From Prorocentrum cordatum (Eukaryota > Sar > Dinophyceae > Prorocentrales > Prorocentraceae): DNA of 64,000 bases. The translations under genes were made by a program, and so were the position numbers. Below the pieces are notes generated by a model. It worked only from the letters and a program-made list of their open reading frames with translations, was not told where the DNA came from and made no database searches. The stretch is from NCBI GenBank assembly GCA_963575745.1, contig CAUYUJ010014322.1:250001-314000 (forward strand), written 5' to 3'. Position 1 is the first letter of the stretch, and each line of letters starts with the position of its first letter. Below are positions 1 to 8,084 of the stretch, piece after piece.

Positions 1-649
1 TGCCTGGTAACGTTCTTGAGAAATTCCAGGCTGCACGCCGTGGCGCTCCCGTTCCAGATATTCGGCAGGTAAGTATCGAAGTCTTCCTCGGCTCGCTGCA
101 AAGTTTTCGCGTTGCAACCATCGCAAAATGCAAGTAGTTCGTAAGACCCTCTCGAGGTGATAAAATAAGATGATGCCAGTTATGCATATTGACGATCAAA
201 CTGTACTCGACGGGCGGTAAGTGTAGCCTACCTTCCGAGGAGCCTAAGGAATACACTCTTGCACGTGGCTCTGGCTGCCGTTCAAGATCAATGGGGACTG
301 CATTCAGCACAAGTTGAACAGCTTGGGCAGACAAGTTCAGCAGCTGCCAGCCAGATTTCACGATTTGCCGGGTTACCTGATGCAGCTTCACGGGGCCACC
401 AACAATAGGGCCACTCTTACTTGCTTCTTTGAGCTGCTGGAAAGTATGCGACTGGCCGCTGGCTTGCTGAGTCGTAGTCTGCTCATGAATCGGCTTTGGC
501 AGTGCTGGCTGTGAAGAGGATCGCGGAGTCGTTGTCTGTTCCTGAAGCGACTGTGACGGCGCTGGCTGCGAAGAGTGATATTCAGGAGACTGTATTGCCG
601 ATGCAGCGAGCAACACCATGGATCCATGTGTCAAGGCTAAAGGAATCAT
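1..649 (-). CDS. Partial gene of unknown function, N-terminal part, runs off left edge
   Basis: The minus strand is open without a stop from the ATG at 649 down to base 1, about 216 codons, in sequence of moderate GC where such a run is unlikely by chance. An in-frame TGA lies just upstream of the ATG, which fixes the start. The first residues read MIPLALTHGSMVLLAASAIQ, a possible signal peptide. A Ser/Pro/Gln/Thr-rich stretch (about residues 25-75) follows, then an ordered-looking region with KLHQVTRQIVKSGWQLL and YSLIVNMHNWHHLIL. I do not recognise the family. The C-terminus lies outside the window. Two GTAAGT motifs at 69 and 217 on the plus strand could suggest a spliced gene there, but the long minus-strand frame is the better explanation. 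Confidence 0.5.
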   Translation of the reverse strand, partial: MIPLALTHGSMVLLAASAIQSPEYHSSQPAPSQSLQEQTTTPRSSSQPALPKPIHEQTTTQQASGQSHTFQQLKEASKSGPIVGGPVKLHQVTRQIVKSGWQLLNLSAQAVQLVLNAVPIDLERQPEPRARVYSLGSSEGRLHLPPVEYSLIVNMHNWHHLILSPREGLTNYLHFAMVATRKLCSEPRKTSILTCRISGTGAPRRAAWNFSRTLPG

Positions 650-2206
650 GGGATCCTCCCTGCCCTTCACTAATCCTCCCCTTCATAATCCTGAATTATT
701 CGATGATTCATCATCAACGTTCCCAAATGAAAAACCTTTGTGAACTAAACCCCTCTGACTTACACCCCCGCTGAATATTTTAAACAGCCCGCCGGGACAG
801 GAGGAATAAGAACGGCATCGATGACAGGCGCCCGTGGGAACCCACCAGCCCACTACTACTGCTGAAGAAGGGTCATGCTCTCGGAAGAAAACGAGACAGC
901 AGCGCCAGAGGGGCCCCCAACGGCAGCGGATCATTGATCGAAGGGGAAGAAAAATATGACCAAGACCAAGGCTGAACGTAGAAAAGTCGGCGCCGACCTT
1001 GGTCATCTAACGGACGAACGAATTGCATGAATGTACTGGGCCCTTGGCGGCTCCGCGCGCCAGGGAGGGGGGCCCCGCGCAAATGCAAGAAATCCGCGCG
1101 GAGCTCAAACAATTTATGATTATGCCGTTTGATATTCTTCAAAGCCTTGTCCATCGCGGTCATCGCCAATTCGTGCACCAGCGAACCAGCGGCGGCCAGC
1201 GTGGACCAAAGCCGAGATCGGCGTCGAAGAGATCCCGCGATATCATGGCCGTGGTCATCGTGCTTCTTCCGTCTAGCAGGGACAGCCGGCGAAGCCGTGC
1301 CGCCGGCACTGGGGGGGCACAAACGATATTCGCAGAAGGCCGCCGCGGGGAGCCCTAAGCGTGGTGTTGCTGCTGCAAAGAAGCGCCATCGGACGTTGCT
1401 GGAAATGCCCCTGGCCAACGGCGCCCCAAGGATTTCCAAAGAGGCCCGCGCGGCCTCCAGAGCACCCCTCACGAGGCCCAGGGGGCCCCAGTAGCTCCGA
1501 ACCGCAGCGAAAAACTGGGGGCACCTCGGGCCAGGAGCACTCCTAGCAACCCCCGGCACCAGGCTCTCGGACGAAAGCGGGAGAGCAACGCACTTACGGG
1601 CCCCTAAGGGCCGGATGTCATTGACATCATTCTCGGGCGCGCGCCAACATGGATTACGGATCCGTGGATGCTACGCGCGGACGCAGGATCCACCAATCGC
1701 GGAAGGCACATGAGGCCAATGAGCCCCGAATTGGCGACGGAGCTCGCCGATTCTTCGCGGAAACCGGACCCGTCGCTGACGCACGCGCTCTGCTCCATGC
1801 GTGCGCCGCTTCGATCCTGCCCCCCCGAACGACATCCCCGCCCTCAGATCCTGGCACCGAAACCCAAAACACGCTCGGCGCGCGCGCCCCGCTTCGAGCT
1901 CTGGGGCCCCACGGGTCGGTCAAGCTCGCGGGGTGCATCAGGAGCGGGTCGGGAGCTCTGGCCGTGACTTCCCACGGCGCTGAGATTTGATGCACGACGT
2001 CAGATCCCAGGCTTCTGGCGACCCAAGAGGCGCATAGGAAAGCACGAGAGGTTCAAAGAAAGCGGCGGCTGGGGCAGAAAACGTCTGAGGCGGAGGCTGC
2101 TAGGGGCGACGCGGGACGCGGGGCTGCGGAGGAGGGGCGCTTTGCAGAGGGCGCCCAGGAGGCGACGGGGGCGCGGCCGGGGCGCGCGCGCAAGACGTCT
2201 GCCGAA
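650..2206. other. No gene recognised
   Basis: Only short overlapping frames are open on both strands. The part around 1430-1500 resembles the degenerate CCAAGAGG/CCTCCAGAG repeat family seen elsewhere in the window. Base composition becomes strongly GC-rich after about 1000. Confidence 0.4.
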
Positions 2207-2810
2207 GTGTGGACCGAGGCGGCGACTGGCGGGGGGCGCGGGGCTGCAGAGGAGGGGCGCGGCGGCGACGAGGAGGTTGCGGCGGAGACGGCGTTGGCGT
2301 CGGCGTCGGAGCGCGACGACGAGCGCTTTGCGTCGGGGCACGAGTGCGCTTCGAAGGAAGACGCGGCCCCTCTGTCGGGCGAGGTGCGCGGCGCGCTCGA
2401 CGCGGAGCTGGCGCGATTCGCCGGTGCAGGGCCGCCAGCGGACGCGGACATGCGGGAGGCGCTGGCGGCCGAGGGAGCGGGGGGGCGCGGGTCGAGCCGC
2501 GCCGGTTTGCCTCGAGCCGTGGGCGGCGACGCGCGCGCGTGGGCAGTGGCGTCCGTGCCGCATCTGAAAGAGAAGCGGATGCCGGCGCTGGCGAGGGCCG
2601 CGCGCGAGCACTTGGTGACGCGGCGACAGCGCGGCCAGGCCAGCGCGCGTTTCCAAGGGTCGGTCGGCGACGTGCTGCGGGGTGCGCTGATAGAGCCAGG
2701 GCTGACGGGCCGGTTCGGGCGCGCGCTGCTGGAGCTGGAGGTTCGCGCGCGCGGTCGCGGTAGGGGGGACTTCCGCTGTCGCTCGGAGTGGCCGCGGGTG
2801 CGTTTCCAGT
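2207..2810 (+). pseudogene. 5-prime part of a Helitron-like gene split by the copia element
   Basis: An open frame of about 200 codons runs straight into the 5-prime LTR at 2811. Its last codons read FRCRSEWPRVRFQ. If the element and one copy of the CAGT duplication are removed, the frame continues without a shift into 12850 (CSMLQTPVVSEG and onward). So the retrotransposon landed inside one continuous reading frame. The upstream half is Ala/Arg/Glu-rich and low in information; the part nearest the insertion is the most protein-like. I assign it to the same gene as 12850-14330, whose later part resembles the N-terminal region of Helitron helicase-like proteins (DUF6570 type). The family call is from recall and unsupported by a search. 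Confidence 0.4.
2807..2810 (+). repeat. Target site duplication, left copy (CAGT)
   Basis: CAGT directly precedes the 5-prime LTR and is repeated directly after the 3-prime LTR at 12846-12849. Four or five bases is the usual size for copia integration. Confidence 0.8.
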
Positions 2811-2953
2811 TGTGGTGGCAGGCCACATTTTCAGGTTTCAGGTTTAGCATTGGGACACCCAGCGACCCACAGGGTGTGAGTCTTGATGTTTCGTGTCCGT
2901 TTCCGTTGTGGCCCAAGGCCAAAAACCATCTTGTCAGGATTGCTGCTGCCACA
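2811..2953 (+). repeat. 5-prime LTR
   Basis: 143 bp, starting TGTGGTGGCAG and ending CTGCTGCCACA, so the ends are imperfect inverted repeats. It matches 12703-12845 at 142 of 143 positions; the single difference is GCCCAAGG here against GCTCAAGG there. It should contain the promoter and the R region, but no element can be placed with confidence in so short a sequence. Confidence 0.95.
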
Positions 2954-2955
2954 GT

Positions 2956-2967
2956 TGGTAGCGGAGC
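2956..2967 (+). promoter_or_regulatory. tRNA primer binding site
   Basis: TGGTAGCGGAGC begins two bases after the LTR. Plant copia elements typically have TGGTATCAGAGC here, complementary to the 3-prime end of initiator tRNA-Met; two positions differ. A dinoflagellate initiator tRNA ending GCTCCGCTACCA would pair perfectly. Confidence 0.75.
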
Positions 2968-3098
2968 GGAGTCACCCGCCCGGAGGCCAATGGGGGCGTG
3001 ACTGCGGCGCTGGGGAAGGCGACCGCCTCGGCCCTCTCGTGCTTCCGGGGCAGGAGCTCCGCTCTCGCCGACTGGCGTGGTTCCACGGCACGGTGGTC

Positions 3099-5705
3099 AT
3101 GGAGGACGACGAGAAGGGGTTCGCGGCATGTACCGGCCAGGGCGGCGGCGCAGCAGCCGCCGAGAGCCCAGGCAACGCCGCCGCGGGCATCACCGCAGAG
3201 CAGCTGAAAGAGCTCATCACCGGCACTGTCCGACAGATTGTAGGTGAGATGAGACCAGCAGCTGCTGGACGAAAAGATAGTGTAGGTTCAGCCGATCCCT
3301 GGAAGCAGTCTCTCGAGACAGAGAGAAGCCACTTTGGCACGGCAGCAGCAACGACGAGAAGTTCCGGGGATGGCTGGGATGACGACGCATGGCGAGCCTG
3401 GCGAGAAGATGGCACTTGCTGGTCTCGTGCACACAAGGACGACGACAAAGGCAAGGACGGCCAGGATGACGCCTGGCGCCGCTGGCAGGACGACGACAAG
3501 AGCAAGGACGGCCAGAATGACGCCTGGCGCCGCTGGCAAGGACATGATCAGTGGCAATCGGGCTGGGGAAAGGGGGACTATTCAGATCCTCCCGCCTGGC
3601 CAGGCTGGAATACTTTCCGTCCCTGGAAGAAAGCTCCCAGGAGATGGGTCAGCAACGCGGATGTCCCAGCCTGGCGTCAGCCCGAGAAGGTGCTGAAGCT
3701 CTTCGACTGGAGGCTCCAGCTCAAATTCGACGACATTCCCGAGAGCAAGCTCTCGGTCGAGACCATCATCGAGCGCATGGAAATGATGAGCGGCGAGCGT
3801 GAAGGAGACGACCTCAGGCGCGCAGGCAGACGTGCACTGTTCGAGGTGTTTCGGGAGCCCAAGGAGTCACTGGTCCAGTGCGTGCTCCGACGGGAGGCCC
3901 AGCTCTGCGAGGCGGAGGGCCACGAGCTATGGCTTTCTCCCAAGCTCAAGGGCTTCCTCCTGGAAGAGGGGGCCACCCTCTCTTCCCAGGGGCAGCAGAA
4001 CTTACGGACGCTCACACAGGGCCGACTGGACTACACGAATGTCGCATGGGCACTTAGACAGATGGACTCGACCGCTTCTGAGAGGCTCCTTCAGTCCCGC
4101 ACGGTAGGATCGATGTATGTGCCTGGCGCTGAGGCCGAAGGGCCCGGCGGAGGCGACGAATGCAGCCGTCAGGACTCTCCTCCTCATCCCTCCTTCCCGG
4201 TCGGTGACGGCGGTGGGTCCGGGGACGAAGACAGCGACTCCGACGAGCATGACGATCAGGAGTGGGACGAGGCAGCCCTGATGGAGGAGCTAGACGACAT
4301 GGGCCTCGACGAGGACCAGGTGGATGAGGCACTAGCGGCGATGGCAACACGAGCATCAGGACGCACCTGGAAGCAGAACAAGGAGATCAAGCGTGCAGCC
4401 AAGAAGGACCGCGAGTACTTCGGTCCACGTCGCACGGGTCCCAGCGGTGGCTCAGCCTCTCCTCCACTACCCCCTCGACCTGCCCAAGGGAGACCTCCAC
4501 GTAGGGACGGAGGTCGAGGAGGAGATCGTCGAGGAGGACGCGGACCACCTGGGCGCTCTGACGCTCGCAAGAAGCCCTTCCTGACCCTGGAGCAGCGCAT
4601 GAAGATCTCGAAGTGCAAGAACTGCCAGCCGAAGGGGCACTGGAGCCGCGAGTGTCCCCATCCGCCCAGGAGCAGCACCCAGGGCTCCGGGGCTCAGGCC
4701 AGGAGCGGAGGCCGGCAGGGTCTCTCGGCCTACGCTTTCACCGGGCTCGCCGACGCCAACTCCAAGACCGGGGTGACGCCCGAGACTCTCGCATCGCTCA
4801 AGGAGGTCCAGGATGAGATATCCCGAGAATCGACCATGCTAGTATCTCTGGCTACTCAGGGTCTGGTGGACCCGGGTGCGGGAAGTGACCTGGTTGGCGT
4901 GCAAGCAATGAACAGGGAATCCAGGGCTCTCGCCGACCTCGGCCTCCAGTATGTCGAGATTCCGCGCGAGCTCAGGCGGCCTCGAGGAGCTCACGGAGTA
5001 GGCGGTCCCGCGAAGGTGGTCAGCACGGTTATTTTCCCCATGTGTCTCTTCGGTGTCTTCGGAGTGATGGAGACAACGGTCCTGGCAGAGGACGTCCCGC
5101 ACATCATCAGCGTGAATCTGCTGGACTACCTTGGGTGTGTGATCGACCTACCGGCCAGCAGAATGAGGTCAGGGATGTTCGAGCAGACTGTCGACCTGAC
5201 CAAGCTGGGCTCCGGGCACCGCATGGCAGACATCATCCGCCCCCTGGAGCAGACGCCGGTAGTGCCACGCGCAGCCCTAGAGCGTTTTCCCTTCCTGACT
5301 GCGGAATCTTTCCAGTTCAAGGGAGGTGCGCCGCAGCAGATGTCAGAATTTGGAACGGTGCAGAGCTACATCCTTCTTCTTCTCCTCCTGGCGATCCTCT
5401 ATCGTTTGGCTCTCAGAATTGCCCGAGCTGTGTGGTCGACTGGGAGCAGTGCCAGTACAATGAGATACGGGGCCTCTTGGGACTACGTCAACCTGATCAA
5501 GGGGGATCTGGGGATCGGCCTCACGGGCCTCACCATCGTGCGTGGCACCTACGGGCCCCGGCCCCAGCTAGCGTCTCGGCTCGGTCGGGATCTTAGATCT
5601 CGGGGTAAAGCTAATGCGACGGGTCCAGAGCTTAGCGGGCCCTCATCAAGAAGTAGGAGAGTGCGAGAGGACCATGGGTCCAGGGGAGCAAGTCCCTCTC
5701 CGTAG
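3099..5705 (+). CDS. Copia ORF1: Gag and protease
   Basis: The frame is open from 2883 inside the LTR; the ATG at 3099 (MEDDEKGFAAC) is the first suitable start after the primer site, giving about 868 residues. Residues about 114-148 hold two copies of a 17-residue unit ending DAWRRWQ. A CCHC zinc knuckle (C-x2-C-x4-H-x4-C, CKNCQPKGHWSREC) lies near residue 506, typical of nucleocapsid. The protease follows near residue 590 with GLVDPGAGSDLVG. The expected D-T/S-G-A is D-P-G-A here, so the enzyme may be inactive. Beyond the protease, IISVNLLDYLGCVIDL and KLGSGH fit the rest of a retropepsin domain. Near the C-terminus a stretch of leucines (about residues 757-775, ILLLLLLAILYRLAL) looks membrane-inserting, which is unusual for Gag-Pro. 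The stop TAG lies inside the spliced-leader relict. Confidence 0.85.
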   Translation: MEDDEKGFAACTGQGGGAAAAESPGNAAAGITAEQLKELITGTVRQIVGEMRPAAAGRKDSVGSADPWKQSLETERSHFGTAAATTRSSGDGWDDDAWRAWREDGTCWSRAHKDDDKGKDGQDDAWRRWQDDDKSKDGQNDAWRRWQGHDQWQSGWGKGDYSDPPAWPGWNTFRPWKKAPRRWVSNADVPAWRQPEKVLKLFDWRLQLKFDDIPESKLSVETIIERMEMMSGEREGDDLRRAGRRALFEVFREPKESLVQCVLRREAQLCEAEGHELWLSPKLKGFLLEEGATLSSQGQQNLRTLTQGRLDYTNVAWALRQMDSTASERLLQSRTVGSMYVPGAEAEGPGGGDECSRQDSPPHPSFPVGDGGGSGDEDSDSDEHDDQEWDEAALMEELDDMGLDEDQVDEALAAMATRASGRTWKQNKEIKRAAKKDREYFGPRRTGPSGGSASPPLPPRPAQGRPPRRDGGRGGDRRGGRGPPGRSDARKKPFLTLEQRMKISKCKNCQPKGHWSRECPHPPRSSTQGSGAQARSGGRQGLSAYAFTGLADANSKTGVTPETLASLKEVQDEISRESTMLVSLATQGLVDPGAGSDLVGVQAMNRESRALADLGLQYVEIPRELRRPRGAHGVGGPAKVVSTVIFPMCLFGVFGVMETTVLAEDVPHIISVNLLDYLGCVIDLPASRMRSGMFEQTVDLTKLGSGHRMADIIRPLEQTPVVPRAALERFPFLTAESFQFKGGAPQQMSEFGTVQSYILLLLLLAILYRLALRIARAVWSTGSSASTMRYGASWDYVNLIKGDLGIGLTGLTIVRGTYGPRPQLASRLGRDLRSRGKANATGPELSGPSSRSRRVREDHGSRGASPSP

Positions 5706-5721
5706 CTCATTTTGGCTCGAG
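5700..5721 (+). other. Relict of the dinoflagellate spliced leader
   Basis: The sequence CCGTAGCTCATTTTGGCTCG plus AG matches the 22-nt dinoflagellate spliced leader (D)CCGTAGCCATTTTGGCTCAA-G with one inserted T and one A-to-G change; the preceding T satisfies the D position. No GT donor follows, so this is not a spliced-leader RNA gene. Such relicts are known to mark genes that passed through a trans-spliced mRNA and reverse transcription. It lies 70 bases upstream of the ORF2 ATG. Pyrimidine-AG sequences (TTTCCAGCTTTCAG) follow at once. Confidence 0.85.
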
Positions 5722-5791
5722 CATTTCCAGCTTTCAGCGATTCACGACCCGATCGGACCACAGCCGGTCGGACCAGATCTTCACAGCAACC

Positions 5792-7216
5792 ATGGCGAGC
5801 CGGCATCTTCTGGCGATCGCCCTCGCGATTCTGGCAGTCGAGGCTGCTCCCAAGAAGGCAAAGCCAATCGACGAGGAGACAGCAGAGGCCATCCGCCAGC
5901 ACCGAGCCCGTCTCCTGGCGAACGCGATGCCGGTCGACGAAGGGGTCTCCTCAGCGAGCGAGACACCGGGTGCAGCCGGGGCCGAGGCCGCTGTCGAGAC
6001 GCCGCCTCTGCCCGCTCCCGAGGCAACAGGATCACCAGCAGGACCTCAACCGCGGGCCCAGGCGGCGACAGCAGCAACATCGAGCATATCGAGGCCTCCT
6101 CCCCCGACGGGCCCTCCACCCAAGCCGTTTCCTGGGACAGCTCATTCAGCGACCTGGGGGTCTTCCCAAGCCGCGACAGCGAGTGCGGCCCCTCCGGCCA
6201 AGCCACCTCCAGCAGCAGCCTTGGATGCAGTGTACCAATGTCAGCATCCGACGCAGTGCATCAAGCCGTACGGCAACCAGTACGGCAGTGGCTACAAGTG
6301 CGAGCGCTGCGGACAGAAGCTTGAGTGGACCCACAGGCGCTCAGGCGAGCCTGGGTCGGCGAGCAACGGGCCAGAGTCGGCGGCCGCTGCGGCAAGGCGG
6401 GCGGCTCAGCTCGCTCAACAGACAGTGGAGATGCTCCAGGAGAATCCTGGCTTCGTCGACGGGACCGCTCACGTGAACGCGATCAACGGGCTTCAGGCAA
6501 TGACGCAAGCCCTCGCATGGCAGCTCAGCAATCTTCCAGAGGGACTGCTAGCAATCCAGCAGGTCCAGGACACCGTCAACCGAATGCTGGACATGATCTC
6601 GGCTGGGCAAGTGGGCGGCAACACTCAGACAGAGGAGGGCCTCCAGCAGATCTACCAGAGCATCACCTACGTCCGCCGCGCTCTCGGAGCCATCGAGGAG
6701 ATGGGCGAGAGCATCGACTCGGCGAACGACCAGCTCACGGCAATGCAGCTCGACCTTCAGAACGTGCACCAGGCCATGAATCAGATGAACCTCATGATCG
6801 GCCAGCTCACCTACATGATCGTCGAGATGGGTGCGTCGGTTGGAGCACTGGTACATCACGTGAACGCTCAGATGATGTCAGGTGGGAGCAGCAGCAGCGG
6901 CTTGGGAGCGCCTCCGGCAGTGATCAGCCAGCATATGACGCCAGAGCAGCTTCAGGCAGTACAGGCGCAGCAGCAGCAGCACATGATCACGATGGCCCAG
7001 CAGGCGCTGAGGGGAACCCTTCCACAGCAGAACTCCGACGGCATCACGGACCAACAGGACGAGGCCGACCAAAGTCGGGACGAGGGGACGGCTCCCACAA
7101 CCACGCCTGGGACCCCGACTACGACGTACCAAACGACGACGGTGACTTCTCCGGGAGCAGCGGAGGGAGCCCCGAACACGGCCGACTCGTGGGAACTCAT
7201 CGGCGACCTCATCTGA
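5792..7216 (+). CDS. Copia ORF2: signal-peptide-like, zinc-binding, helical protein
   Basis: 474 residues in a frame different from ORF1. The ATG sits in ACCATGG, a good initiation context. Residues 1-20 (MASRHLLAIALAILAVEAAP) look like a signal peptide or membrane anchor. A Pro/Ala-rich linker follows. At about residues 147-175 there are four cysteines: YQCQHPTQC then KCERCGQ, a zinc-ribbon-like pattern. Residues about 190-400 are rich in Ala, Gln and Met with a helical or coiled-coil character. The tail is Thr/Pro-rich. No standard copia domain is present. The upstream spliced-leader relict and the signal-like start suggest an ORF that was captured from, or is expressed as, a trans-spliced mRNA. 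A similar cysteine block may be common in dinoflagellate copia proteins, but I could not check this. Confidence 0.65.
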   Translation: MASRHLLAIALAILAVEAAPKKAKPIDEETAEAIRQHRARLLANAMPVDEGVSSASETPGAAGAEAAVETPPLPAPEATGSPAGPQPRAQAATAATSSISRPPPPTGPPPKPFPGTAHSATWGSSQAATASAAPPAKPPPAAALDAVYQCQHPTQCIKPYGNQYGSGYKCERCGQKLEWTHRRSGEPGSASNGPESAAAAARRAAQLAQQTVEMLQENPGFVDGTAHVNAINGLQAMTQALAWQLSNLPEGLLAIQQVQDTVNRMLDMISAGQVGGNTQTEEGLQQIYQSITYVRRALGAIEEMGESIDSANDQLTAMQLDLQNVHQAMNQMNLMIGQLTYMIVEMGASVGALVHHVNAQMMSGGSSSSGLGAPPAVISQHMTPEQLQAVQAQQQQHMITMAQQALRGTLPQQNSDGITDQQDEADQSRDEGTAPTTTPGTPTTTYQTTTVTSPGAAEGAPNTADSWELIGDLI

Positions 7217-7296
7217 GGCAGCCGGACGGCTGCGAGCAGCCCCGCTTCAGTCGAAGCCCCGGGGCTAAGACTTCTGAGCTGCAGTTGGCAGCCAAC

Positions 7297-7316
7297 TTTT
7301 CCTCTTGCTCTTGCAG
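7297..7316 (+). promoter_or_regulatory. Strong splice-acceptor-like pyrimidine tract and AG
   Basis: TTTTCCTCTTGCTCTTGCAG stands between the stop of ORF2 (7216) and the next coding block. It could be a cis- or trans-splice acceptor for the methyltransferase-Pol message. No in-frame ATG follows closely, which weakens the idea of an independent start. Confidence 0.4.
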
Positions 7317-8084
7317 TAGGAAAGATGCAGAAGACGAGTCTCCCCCTACCCCCTCTCTCGGTCCCGGTCCCTCTCTGCCTGAGACGTACAGTTCGCTCGT
7401 GAGCTGTTACCCGGTGGGTTTTCCCTCTGGGGACAGTCTTGTCGCCTCGGTTGGACTCGGAATCGAAGGAGGGTCCAGGACCCAGGACATCAAGGCCTTC
7501 GAGGCTTACTGGTACGACGGTGATTGTTTTAACGATGATCACGAAGTGGCGTGGACCAGAGCCGTCAAGCAGGCTGTGGAGAGTCGCGCCATCTCTCAGG
7601 GTCAAGGATCTCGTGGGGGGAGCGGAGATAACCACGTCTCGCGAAAGGGGGGCTGGCCTGCCAAGACCGCCTTCCTCGAGATCTTCTCACCTCCCCGAAT
7701 CGCCCCGGAAGTGAGTAGACGGGGAGCTCCCGTAGGTAGGACGGCCAGCCTGGACCGCCTCATGGGATGGGACTCGGCTCGGCCCAGGGACGTGCGGCAG
7801 ATGTGGGACCTGATCGCCAAGGAAGAGCCAGAGACCATTTGGCTCAGCTCGGAATGTAGGGTGTTCTCGGCCATCAACCGTATCAACAGGTTCAAGAGGG
7901 ATCCCCATCAGTGGCACCACAAGGTTAGGGAGGGGCTCCGTGATTTGGCCCTGTGTATGGAAGTGGCTCACTACCAGCACTCTTTAGGGCGTTTCTTCGT
8001 TTTCGAACACCCCTTGTACGCTAGTTCCTGGGAGACTGAGGTGGTGCGGCTGGTAGCGTCACTGACTGGTGTGCGCAAGCTAAG
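7317..8084 (+). CDS. Copia ORF3 N-terminal part: cytosine-methyltransferase-like segment
   Basis: The coding frame (frame 1, open from 6325 to 8277) is convincing from about 7460 (FEAYWYDGDCFNDDHEVAW). AFLEIFSPPRIAPEV (7668-7712) lies where C5 methyltransferase motif I would be. MGWD (about 7763) fits motif II. ETIWLSSECRVFSAINRINR (about 7834-7893) matches the layout of motif IV, with the catalytic Pro-Cys replaced by Glu-Cys. RFFVFEHPLYASSW (about 7990-8031) fits motif VI, where E-H-P replaces E-N-V. The fold can be proposed but the missing Pro and altered glycines suggest it is not an active methylase. The frame is lost near 8075-8090, where one base appears missing before the pol frame. 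Confidence 0.6.

Noticed and set aside
1-410. Plus-strand multi-exon gene using CAG|GTAAGT at 68/69 and a donor at 217
   Set aside because: It needs a 23-26-base intron or an unsupported frame, while the minus strand is open throughout.
873-1559. 228-codon minus-strand frame
   Set aside because: GC-rich, overlaps equal frames on the other strand, and includes degenerate repeat units; no ordered protein block.
7834-7850. ACCATTTGGCTCAGC resembles part of the spliced leader
   Set aside because: It codes the conserved T-I-W-L-S stretch of the methyltransferase-like domain and lacks the CCGTAG part.
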